A program made the translations under genes and the position numbers. DNA of 8,774 bases, taken from NCBI GenBank assembly GCA_003518205.1, contig DOZC01000002.1, positions 1-8,774 on the forward strand, given 5' to 3'. Below the pieces are notes generated by a model. The model was not told where the DNA came from. It saw only the letters and a program-made list of their open reading frames with translations, and did no database searches. The stretch's first letter is position 1. The number at the start of each line of letters is the position of its first letter. Positions 1 to 5,329 of the stretch are shown piece after piece. This stretch comes from Minisyncoccota bacterium. Its GTDB lineage: Bacteria > Patescibacteriota > Microgenomatia > UBA1400 > PJMF01.

Positions 1-372
1 CCCACAGAAAATGAGGGACTAATTATTACTGGATTGGGTGGAGATGATAAACAATTTCGCTATTTTGTTACGATTCCAGCCAGTAGGAAATTAGTATTGA
101 AATCAAGTTTCAAAACTAAAATTAAAAAAACTTTTAGCCTGTTATTTTCGCAAACAGAAGCGAAAATAGAAAAAATTACGATAAAACCAGACCATGTCAG
201 GCTCGTGTTGCTGATAAGTATGGATAGTTCTGTTGATGGAATTGTTATGCCTTTTATTCAAAAAATAAATTTTGATTCAAGTCAATTATTTGAACACTAT
301 TTGGTGGTCAACACAAATGTGCCTAATGATAATGAAATTCAGGGTTACGTTGGTCAAATTAGAAAATCTTAA
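1..372 (+). CDS. IS200-type Y1 (HUH) transposase-like protein, 5' end outside window
   Basis: The reading frame is open from the first base of the window, so the true start is probably upstream; the TTG at 34 is only the first usable start inside the window. The visible part resembles the Y1_Tnp domain of IS200/IS605 and REP-associated transposases, which cut single-stranded DNA with one tyrosine. Counting from codon 34, a beta-strand segment YFVTIPASRKLVL (10-22) matches the family's N-terminal strand, KPDHVRLVL (51-59) matches the metal-binding motif usually written DHVHLL, and EHYLVVNT followed by IQGYVGQIR (87-110) matches the end of the domain with catalytic Tyr105. The second histidine of the HUH motif is Arg56, so metal binding and catalysis are doubtful. 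The gene could be a decaying transposase or a domesticated DNA-binding relative. Its TAA overlaps, tail to tail, the stop of the TOTE remnant on the other strand. Confidence 0.6.
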   Translation, partial: PTENEGLIITGLGGDDKQFRYFVTIPASRKLVLKSSFKTKIKKTFSLLFSQTEAKIEKITIKPDHVRLVLLISMDSSVDGIVMPFIQKINFDSSQLFEHYLVVNTNVPNDNEIQGYVGQIRKS

Positions 373-763
373 AACAAACTCATTTGATTCTCGCTAACCG
401 TCTTCTTTTTCATCGGGCTGGCGATTTTAGTTAATCCCAAACTACGATAAGTTCTTAACCGCTTAAAATACATCAATTTCAACATAGGCACTTGGTCGTC
501 AAAGTAATCGTGAACGATGGCTTGAGTTTTACCCTGGTATTGTCTGGAAACAAGGGGTAAATCCCAATGATTTGGTTTCCCTCGAGGTGAGACAAGATGA
601 CAGCGTCACTCAAGGCTTGAGGATGTTGATTAAGGCGATAAACTGGGGCATAACCTGACTTTTTGCCTGGTAAATCTTCCCAATAGCGGGCAAATACATC
701 ATCTCTGGTATTAAACAGAGAGCGATAGAGACCAAACTGGTCTCGTTGTGTTGCTTTTGCCAT
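369..763 (-). pseudogene. Deletion remnant of a TOTE-type primase/helicase protein
   Basis: Two fragments of one large protein are visible on the minus strand. The first, from ATG 763 down to about 536, reads MAKATQRDQFGLYRSLF and then TRDDVFARYWEDL, SGYAPVY, LSDAVILSHLEG and IGIYPLFPDN. This is the opening of the archaeo-eukaryotic primase domain of TOTE conflict-system proteins. The second lies in another frame, from about 548 to the TAA at 369-371, and reads YQGKTQAIVHDYFDDQVPML followed by YFKRLRTYRSLG. This matches the extreme C-terminus of the superfamily 2 helicase domain of the same proteins. Everything between, normally many hundreds of residues, is missing, and the join is out of frame. 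If translated from the start, the product would be a short primase stub with a nonsense tail ending at 479. Family assignment is by recalled consensus, not by a search. Confidence 0.7.
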
Positions 764-778
764 ATATGGGGTATTATA
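763..778 (-). promoter_or_regulatory. -10 element of the TOTE remnant
   Basis: A consensus TATAAT lies at 778-773 on the minus strand, nine bases before the ATG at 763. The predicted transcript would begin about three bases before the ATG, that is, nearly leaderless. The region 17 bases further upstream (AGGAAA) is a poor -35 and falls inside the inverted repeat at 791-819, which suggests control by a bound protein. This position also supports ATG 763 rather than an earlier start. Confidence 0.45.
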
Positions 779-790
779 CCTGATATCTTC

Positions 791-819
791 AAATGTTTCC
801 TTGACAGAAGGAAACATTT
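791..819. repeat. Perfect 12-bp inverted repeat with 5-base spacer between divergent genes
   Basis: The arms AAATGTTTCCTT (791-802) and AAGGAAACATTT (808-819) are exact reverse complements around GACAG. The repeat sits between the minus-strand TATAAT (773-778) and the plus-strand -10 (824-829), and contains the TTGACA -35 box of the ATPase gene (801-806). It has no T-tract and lies upstream of both genes, so an operator is more likely than a terminator. It could also be the trace of an element end. Confidence 0.6.
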
Positions 820-829
820 ATGGCATACT
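801..829 (+). promoter_or_regulatory. Promoter of the AAA_14/DUF4143 ATPase gene
   Basis: A perfect TTGACA (801-806), a 17-base spacer and CATACT (824-829, four of six matches to TATAAT) form a good sigma-70-type promoter. Seven bases after the -10 is position 836, the A of the chosen ATG, so a leaderless mRNA is predicted. No Shine-Dalgarno sequence precedes the start. Confidence 0.55.
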
Positions 830-835
830 TTCCTT

Positions 836-2131
836 ATGACAGGTAAAGATTTACTCAAAACCATCATCATTGACAGTCAACAGAGGGCTATTCCAGAGGT
901 GTGGGAGAGAACACTCAAAATACCCATTGACAGCGGCAAAATAATAACCCTAGCTGGAGTCAGACGAAGCGGCAAAACCTATCACTTATTTAGCCTAATG
1001 AATAAGCTAAAGTCTAGTGGCATATCAAACGAGCGACTTTTATATTTTAATTTTGAAGATGAACGATTGCATCTCTCCAGTAAGGAGTTAGATTTAATCC
1101 TCCAAGCGTATCAAGAGCTTTACCCCGGTCACAAACTATCCGATTGTTATTTTTTCTTTGATGAAATTCAAGAAGTCGAAGGTTGGGAAAAATTCATTAG
1201 CCGGATTTACGCGTCAATAAGTCAACATATATTTATTACTGGCTCCAATGCTAGGTTGTTATCGAAAGAAATTGCTACGGCGCTACGAGGTAGAACCATC
1301 ACTTTTGAAGTTTATCCGCTTTCGTTTGCTGAATATGTCGGTGTTTTATCGCCAAAATTGAATTTTCATAGTAGTGCTGATAGGGCGACTCTTATTAATT
1401 TCTTCGATCGTTTTATGCATCAGGGTGGTTTCCCTGAACTTGTTCACCAGGAAGATGAGTTAAAAGACAAGGTATTGCAGGAATATTTTAATGTAATGGT
1501 GCTGCGCGATTTAATTGAACGCTATCAAATAACTAATAGTTCAACCCTTAAATATTTTTGCAAACGAGTGGTGGGTGCTAGTGGAGGGGAGTTTAGTGTT
1601 AATAAGATTTATAACGAGCTTAAATCGCAAGGATATCAGGTAGGCAAAGACACGCTTTATCTCTACCAAAGTTACGTGGAGGCAATCTATTTAAATCGGT
1701 TTATAAACAAATATTCACACTCTGTGGTTAAAGCTGAAAGTTCACAAAAAAAGTGTTATGTCATTGATCAAGGTATGGGTGCAGCTTTGGATTACAAACT
1801 GAGCCAAGATAGAGGCAGACTTTTGGAAACCACTGTGGCATTAGAGCTTCTGAAACAGGGTAAGCAAATTGCCTATCAGCAAAATGGCAGTGAATGTGAC
1901 TTTGTGGTGATCGAAAAAGGTAAAGTAGTTACAACTATTCAAGTAGCTGCTGATTTTATGGATCCCAAAACAAAAGAGCGAGAAATAAAAGGGTTAATGC
2001 AATCTTGTCTAAAATTCGGTCTATCGAGCGGAATCATTCTGACTTTTGATCATACTGAACAACTGGATCAAGAGGGTGTAAAAATAACTGTAGTGCCTGC
2101 TTGGCAGTTTTTCTTGAGCAACGCTAATTAA
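836..2131 (+). CDS. AAA_14 / DUF4143 family ATPase
   Basis: A 431-residue cytoplasmic P-loop ATPase of the widespread AAA_14-DUF4143 family, whose cellular role is mostly unknown. The N-terminal ATPase domain shows Walker A GVRRSGKT (41-48), Walker B YFFFDEIQ (105-112), the sensor-like ITGSNARLLSKE (134-145) and LRGR (150-153) before PLSFAEY (161-167), all in the spacing typical of the family. The C-terminal half is the DUF4143 part, with LLETTVALELL (329-339) and ECDFVV (353-358), a nuclease-fold-like segment where GSECD keeps the acidic residue while the later position is IQVA rather than the usual IEVK. Length is normal for the family. The start at 836 is preferred over upstream in-frame ATG 746 because the promoter at 801-829 lies between them and the added residues are Cys/Trp-rich and unlike the family. 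Its 3' end overlaps the IS630 remnant. Confidence 0.9.
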   Translation: MTGKDLLKTIIIDSQQRAIPEVWERTLKIPIDSGKIITLAGVRRSGKTYHLFSLMNKLKSSGISNERLLYFNFEDERLHLSSKELDLILQAYQELYPGHKLSDCYFFFDEIQEVEGWEKFISRIYASISQHIFITGSNARLLSKEIATALRGRTITFEVYPLSFAEYVGVLSPKLNFHSSADRATLINFFDRFMHQGGFPELVHQEDELKDKVLQEYFNVMVLRDLIERYQITNSSTLKYFCKRVVGASGGEFSVNKIYNELKSQGYQVGKDTLYLYQSYVEAIYLNRFINKYSHSVVKAESSQKKCYVIDQGMGAALDYKLSQDRGRLLETTVALELLKQGKQIAYQQNGSECDFVVIEKGKVVTTIQVAADFMDPKTKEREIKGLMQSCLKFGLSSGIILTFDHTEQLDQEGVKITVVPAWQFFLSNAN

Positions 2132-2401
2132 GACTGTCAAAAGTCCGTTGGGTGATGCTGTCTAGGAAAGCTTGTTTAATGGTTTCGAAAGCTTGGTTGC
2201 TTCTGTTCTTAATTTTTTCTTTGCCATAATTCCAGACGTGTTCAATGAGGTTGTGTTCTGGGGCATAAGTAGGTAGATGAACCAGTCGAATTCGTTCAAA
2301 TCGATGACCTTTTCCCAGGTGGGCTCGGACTTCTTTACCTCGGTGCCACCTGGCATTGTTTTTCGGGAGCTATATACACATTTATTTTTCCACTCTATCA
2401 T
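2124..2401 (-). pseudogene. Broken IS630-family transposase, C-terminal part
   Basis: Between the TAG at 2124-2126 and 2369 the minus strand encodes 81 residues including NARWHRGKEVRAHLG, RIRLVHLPTYAPEHNLIEHV and WNYGKEKIKN. This matches the end of the DDE catalytic core of IS630/Tc1-like transposases, with the third acidic residue kept in NLIEHVW. Upstream, a stop codon at 2370-2372 and a frame change (WKNKCVY is in another frame up to about 2401) interrupt it, and the family's DNA motif is KNNA here, so the second catalytic Asp is lost. The N-terminal two thirds are absent. The fragment cannot be active. Its last two codons overlap the ATPase stop, so the ATPase tail may partly derive from element DNA. 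It fills most of the 2132-2462 gap. Confidence 0.75.
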
Positions 2402-2410
2402 CGCGATGAT
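2397..2410. repeat. 14-bp perfect palindrome upstream of the ATP-grasp gene
   Basis: ATCATCGCGATGAT is its own reverse complement. It lies about 50 bases upstream of the ATP-grasp start and at the edge of the IS630 remnant. An operator for the downstream cassette is possible, but a chance or element-derived palindrome is as likely. Confidence 0.35.
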
Positions 2411-2425
2411 GTAAGAAGTTTAGTC

Positions 2426-2454
2426 TAGACAAAGTCCAGAATTTCTGTAAATAT
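2426..2454 (+). promoter_or_regulatory. Weak candidate promoter of the ATP-grasp/C39 cassette
   Basis: TAGACA (2426-2431) followed after 16 bases by TGTAAATAT (a TG-extended, degenerate -10 at about 2446-2454) would place the transcript start near 2460, next to ATG 2463. Matches to consensus are poor; the main support is the position and the lack of a clear Shine-Dalgarno site. Confidence 0.25.
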
Positions 2455-2462
2455 GGACGAAT

Positions 2463-3497
2463 ATGTCTAAAACTTATCAAACCCCATTTTTCATCGATGA
2501 TGAATCTTTAAAAAAGCTCAAGTTAGTAGCGGTGGCTTATTCCCATATTTCTCGAGAAGATTTTCCCACTCAAGGTTCTTACGAAGCTGAGGTGGAAGTA
2601 GAAGACCGGGCTGAAGAAGTCATCGCCGAGGTTGCCAAACTCGGAGTAGCTGTTAAGGGTTATGCTGCCAACCAATATTTCTTAACCAATATTTTAGTAG
2701 ATAAACCAGATTTGGTGCTGAATCTGGTAGATACCGTTAGAGGCAAAGACGGTTTGCAACCGGCCGTACCAGGAGCTTTGGAGCTGTCGGCTGTTAAATA
2801 CACTGGCTCAGGCCTCAAAGGGTTGGTTTTGGGCAATGATCGGCATATGTTTAAGCAAATGTTGATTGCTCATGACATCCCCACCCCAGCTTATAAATTT
2901 ATCAAAGATATGCGTACCAAAGTTCCGGCTGACCTGGGTTTACCTCTGATCATTAAGTTAAATGAAAGTGGCGGTAGTGTCGGTATTGACAATAAAGCTG
3001 TTAAGGAAACTCTGGAGGCTGCCACCAAAAAAATTGCTAAAATGCTGGAACAACATAAAATGCATGTTATCGCCGAGCAATTTATCGGAGGTCCAGAAAT
3101 TACTGCTGTGGTTTTTGATGATGGTCATAAAAAACACGTTTTTCTGGGTCAAAAATTCTTTCGAGTTAAACCAGATGGCAAACACGACTTCACCAGTTTA
3201 GAAAGTTATGACGATATTAAAGCCTACTATTACAAAATTCCTGAACCAGAAATCATTGATCGAGTGACCCCTTATGTAATCAGGGCTTTTGAAACTCAAA
3301 ATTATCGCGATTATGCCAAGTTTGACATTCGCTATGATGAGGAGAGTAAAACTCCTTATTTTATTGACTGTAATCCCAACACCGCTTTGGGTCCTGATAA
3401 AGGTCTCCCCATGACCGAGGTTCTGTTAACTCATGGCGTTGAGTTTACTCATTTGCTGAAAAGTTTATTGTGCAAATATGCGGTTAAAATCTCATGA
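2463..3497 (+). CDS. ATP-grasp ligase, D-Ala-D-Ala ligase-like
   Basis: A 344-residue cytoplasmic enzyme of the ATP-grasp superfamily, which joins a carboxylate to an amine through an acyl phosphate. Residues 1-120 form the pre-ATP-grasp region, with LVLNLVD (84-90) as in D-alanine ligase relatives. The ATP-grasp core shows GNDRHMFKQMLIAHDIPTP (124-142), PLIIKLNESGGSVGI (161-175) with nucleotide-binding Lys165 and a glycine-rich loop, AEQFIGGPEITAVVF (204-218) with Glu205 and Glu212, and AKFDIRYDE (285-293) to FIDCNPNTALG (300-310). The last carries metal ligands Asp288 and Asn304, with Asp302 in place of the usual Glu. It is not a housekeeping Ddl: the gene sits alone with a C39-like peptidase three bases downstream. 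Substrates cannot be named; a peptide or amino-acid conjugate is plausible. Confidence 0.85.
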   Translation: MSKTYQTPFFIDDESLKKLKLVAVAYSHISREDFPTQGSYEAEVEVEDRAEEVIAEVAKLGVAVKGYAANQYFLTNILVDKPDLVLNLVDTVRGKDGLQPAVPGALELSAVKYTGSGLKGLVLGNDRHMFKQMLIAHDIPTPAYKFIKDMRTKVPADLGLPLIIKLNESGGSVGIDNKAVKETLEAATKKIAKMLEQHKMHVIAEQFIGGPEITAVVFDDGHKKHVFLGQKFFRVKPDGKHDFTSLESYDDIKAYYYKIPEPEIIDRVTPYVIRAFETQNYRDYAKFDIRYDEESKTPYFIDCNPNTALGPDKGLPMTEVLLTHGVEFTHLLKSLLCKYAVKIS

Positions 3498-3500
3498 TTT

Positions 3501-4112
3501 ATGCAAATTCGCCAGATTACCCAAATTTCTGAAGCCCACTGTGGAGCCGCGGTATTACAAATGTTGCTCGAAGCTCAGGGAACCATTACTTCTCAGCCCA
3601 TGATTGCTGAAATGGCTGGAGTTTCGGCCGTGATCGAGGAACACGGGATGCGACTGGATCAAATAGCTTTGGCTTGTAATAAAATTGCACCCAATTTAGT
3701 TTTTTGGTACAAATATCACTCTTCACTAGAAGATGTGAAATATCTCTTGGAACGGGATATTGCCATCGGAGTTGAGTGGCAAGGTTTATTTTATAACTCA
3801 ATTGAAGAAGAATTGGCTGCCACTAAAGATGAGGGTGATTATGGTCACTACAGTGTGGTGGCCTTTTTTGATGACGAACAGGATCAGCTAGTAATAGTAG
3901 ATCCATATAAAGATTTTGTGAATCAAAATAGAGTTTTTAGCACCCAAACTTTTTTACAACGATGGTGGGACACCAATGAAATCATCGACAAACGAACCGG
4001 TAAAGCTCAAATCGTGGAAGATACTCGACTACTCTTTTTTATCACCCAAACCGGTGAGTGGCTACCAAGTGAAATGGGCTTTAAACAGTTTAATGTGATT
4101 TTAGATCGTTAG
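3501..4112 (+). CDS. C39-like (papain-fold) cysteine peptidase
   Basis: A 203-residue protein without signal peptide or membrane segment, resembling the C39 family of papain-like peptidases. The N-terminus QITQISEAHCGAAVLQMLL (5-23) has catalytic Cys14 with Gln8 in the oxyanion-hole position, GDYGHYSVVAFFDD (112-125) supplies His116, and VIVDPYKDF (131-139) supplies Asp134, in the correct order and spacing. VEWQG (91-95) and RWWDTNE (154-160) are further conserved-looking blocks. Unlike bacteriocin exporters it has no transporter or ATPase part, so it is a stand-alone cytoplasmic peptidase or hydrolase. It follows the ATP-grasp gene after a TGA and one codon, in the same frame, with no ribosome-binding site of its own, so the two are almost surely co-transcribed and coupled. 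A making-and-cleaving pair acting on the same amide bond is an inference. Confidence 0.75.
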   Translation: MQIRQITQISEAHCGAAVLQMLLEAQGTITSQPMIAEMAGVSAVIEEHGMRLDQIALACNKIAPNLVFWYKYHSSLEDVKYLLERDIAIGVEWQGLFYNSIEEELAATKDEGDYGHYSVVAFFDDEQDQLVIVDPYKDFVNQNRVFSTQTFLQRWWDTNEIIDKRTGKAQIVEDTRLLFFITQTGEWLPSEMGFKQFNVILDR

Positions 4113-4131
4113 ATTGAGTTTTTGGCTCAAC

Positions 4132-4257
4132 CTATGAACCAACACTCACTGACCCTCCAGATAAAGTAAAACCGACTTTGCCACCGAAACTCATAACCAT
4201 GATAATCCCAATAACTAACATGGCTACTAAACCACCCACAACCTCACGGTCGGGGTT
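4132..4257 (-). pseudogene. Short reading frame with one membrane segment, remnant or small protein
   Basis: The minus strand is open for 41 codons between an in-frame TAG at 4258-4260 and the TAG at 4132-4134, reading NPDREVVGGLVAMLVIGIIM and then MSFGGKVGF. One hydrophobic span is clear. Possible starts are GTG 4239 (35 residues) or ATG 4221 (29 residues), without a ribosome-binding site or promoter. It converges on the C39-like gene. A C-terminal remnant of a lost membrane protein is favoured, but a real small protein cannot be excluded. I see nothing else in the 4113-4328 gap beyond a five-base-pair hairpin at 4114-4130. Confidence 0.25.
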
Positions 4258-4328
4258 CTAGGTTGGGAAGTATAGAAAAAGTGAAGCCAAGCATTGTTAA
4301 TGTTTCTGCATTTTGATACTCTTAACAT

Positions 4329-4742
4329 ATGGAAAATGAAGTTCAAACAAATACTTCGCCAAAGCAGTCCATACCTCAAACTCCTGCCATTGTTCCATCG
4401 CCAACCAATTGGTTAAAAATTCTGTTATTTACAGTATTGGGGCTAACCATTGTTGCAGGATCAGTTTTTGCAGGCATCCAAATTGGTAAAAACCAAATAT
4501 CCATTCAACAACCAATAGTCGTGCAACCAGCAACTCAACCAACCACAAACACTACAACAACTAATGAAAAACCAAAAATTGTTGATTTTTTTGCTTGTGG
4601 TGACTATTGTCCAGGTGACCCTGGACAATATACTGTTAAAGTCTTTGAAGGAGTTAAAGACGAAGGTGAATGTTTGAAAATTGGAGGAGTTCCAAAATCA
4701 TTTACGGGTTGGGGAACAACTAAATATTGTTTAGCCAAATAA
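4329..4742 (+). CDS. Single-pass membrane protein with four-Cys extracellular tail
   Basis: A 137-residue protein of unknown function. Residues 1-28 are a Pro/Thr/Ser/Gln-rich cytoplasmic tail without a cleavable signal, 29-52 form one strong membrane segment (ILLFTVLGLTIVAGSVFAG), 53-82 are a low-complexity Gln/Thr/Pro linker (PATQPTTNTTTTNEKP), and 83-137 are a compact C-terminal domain with Cys90, Cys94, Cys115 and Cys134. These could form two disulfides outside the cell. The shape, short cytoplasmic tail, one span, Thr-rich stalk and small Cys-containing head, is common among surface proteins of candidate-phyla bacteria. ATG 4329 is the first start in frame; GATACT at 4314-4319 is a possible -10, which would again give a very short leader. 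No neighbour shares its strand closely enough to form an operon. Confidence 0.7.
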   Translation: MENEVQTNTSPKQSIPQTPAIVPSPTNWLKILLFTVLGLTIVAGSVFAGIQIGKNQISIQQPIVVQPATQPTTNTTTTNEKPKIVDFFACGDYCPGDPGQYTVKVFEGVKDEGECLKIGGVPKSFTGWGTTKYCLAK

Positions 4743-4752
4743 TTCAACCCAA

Positions 4753-4918
4753 TATTTAAAGTTATCAATCTTTATATCAATGCTCGCACTGGCCAGGTAT
4801 GTGGGAAATTACTTTCAATCTGGCTCCCCCAACCAGACTCATTTTTGCCAAGCAATTTTTAAGAAAAACTCTCGATGATAAATCCAAAGTTTTTACCTTA
4901 AGTCAGTTAGGAGTTTAG
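4753..4918 (+). pseudogene. Frameshifted C-terminal remnant of an unknown gene
   Basis: Two coding-looking stretches follow each other in different frames. From about 4753 the frame reads FKVINLYINARTGQV, up to 4799. From ATG 4799 to the TAG at 4916-4918 a 39-codon frame reads MWEITFNLAPPTRLIFAKQF and then DDKSKVFTLSQLGV. Together they look like the end of one protein broken by a single frameshift near 4797-4801. VINLYINARTGQV is reminiscent of PepSY-like repeats, but too short to assign. The stop overlaps the stop of the zinc-ribbon gene on the other strand. Confidence 0.35.
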
Positions 4919-5106
4919 TAAGCTTTTTTTGCGCCGTTTTTTAGTGCTTTTTCAGCATTGTCTTTAGACATCATGGCACAAACAGTTGTTCCACACTTCT
5001 CATGCTTTCCTTTGGCCATAAAGCCACCCTTTTCAGTTTTATGAATCTCTGATGCTGATAATTCAACGCCTTTTTCCTTACATTTAACGCAGTATCCTGT
5101 TACCAT
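4915..5106 (-). CDS. Small zinc-ribbon protein, DUF5679-like
   Basis: With the start at ATG 5106 this is a 63-residue protein. MVTGYCVKCKEK (1-12) opens directly with the first zinc knuckle, as in DUF5679 proteins, and HEKCGTTVCAMM (35-46) supplies the second pair, so Cys6, Cys9, Cys38 and Cys43 should bind one zinc. The second knuckle is CGTTVC (C-x4-C) rather than the more usual C-x2-C, so one ligand may be shifted. A Lys/Ala-rich tail follows. An in-frame ATG at 5142 would add 12 residues (MNSDINNQGKAN). ATG 5106 is preferred because GGGAAGG lies five bases before it and the family normally begins there. Such proteins are small, cytoplasmic and of unproven function; nucleic-acid binding is possible. 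Confidence 0.7.
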   Translation of the reverse strand: MVTGYCVKCKEKGVELSASEIHKTEKGGFMAKGKHEKCGTTVCAMMSKDNAEKALKNGAKKAY

Positions 5107-5111
5107 GTTTG

Positions 5112-5131
5112 CCTTCCCTTGATTATTTATA
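5112..5131 (-). promoter_or_regulatory. -10 box and Shine-Dalgarno-like site of the zinc-ribbon gene
   Basis: TATAAA at 5131-5126 and GGGAAGG at 5118-5112 precede ATG 5106 on the minus strand, the latter with a five-base gap. This is the only start in the window with a purine-rich ribosome-binding site, and it decides the start choice. No convincing -35 was found. Confidence 0.35.
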
Positions 5132-5152
5132 TCTGAATTCATTGTAACGCCT

Positions 5153-5177
5153 TTTTAGGGTTCTTCATACCCTAAAA
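5153..5177. repeat. 9-bp inverted repeat with 7-base loop upstream of the zinc-ribbon gene
   Basis: TTTTAGGGT (5153-5161) and ACCCTAAAA (5169-5177) are exact reverse complements. Read on the minus strand, the hairpin ends in five adenines, so it is not a terminator in that direction; read on the plus strand it ends in AAAAGCAAAAAA. It lies 20 bases upstream of ATG 5142 and may be a 5' leader structure or operator. Confidence 0.45.
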
Positions 5178-5329
5178 GCAAAAAATCTGTATTTATTGAT
5201 TGAAACAGCTTCAAGATCAGCAGTTGTGTAACGAGTACCCACCCCCACCCCGAGAGAGTAATCATTAAAAATCTCTTGGGACTCCCGTTTGAACCAAACA
5301 TAAGTAAAGTGACATAAGTCTGTTGCTAG
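5165..5329 (-). pseudogene. Start-less coding remnant between protease and zinc-ribbon genes
   Basis: The minus strand is open for 54 codons from a TAA just before 5329 to the TGA at 5165-5167. It reads TDLCHFTYVWFKRESQEIFN, then DYSLGVGVGTRYTTADLEAV, then INKYRFFAFRV. Composition and codon choice look like real protein, but there is no ATG, GTG or TTG near the front, and the frame begins inside the last codon of the protease gene. It is most simply the C-terminal remnant of a lost gene. I do not recognise the family. It fills the 5143-5325 gap. Confidence 0.35.

Noticed and set aside
746..835. N-terminal extension of the ATPase from ATG 746
   Set aside because: The added 30 residues lie across the inverted repeat and the promoter, and the family begins near the chosen start.
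610..870. Minus-strand 86-codon frame overlapping the TOTE remnant
   Set aside because: It is out of frame with the TOTE match, matches no family, and spans the divergent promoter region.
2958..3201. Open frames on both strands inside the ATP-grasp gene
   Set aside because: Shadows of a clear conserved enzyme, with no promoter or recognisable motif.
4114..4130. Hairpin after the C39-like gene as a terminator
   Set aside because: Only five base pairs with a seven-base loop and no T-tract after it.
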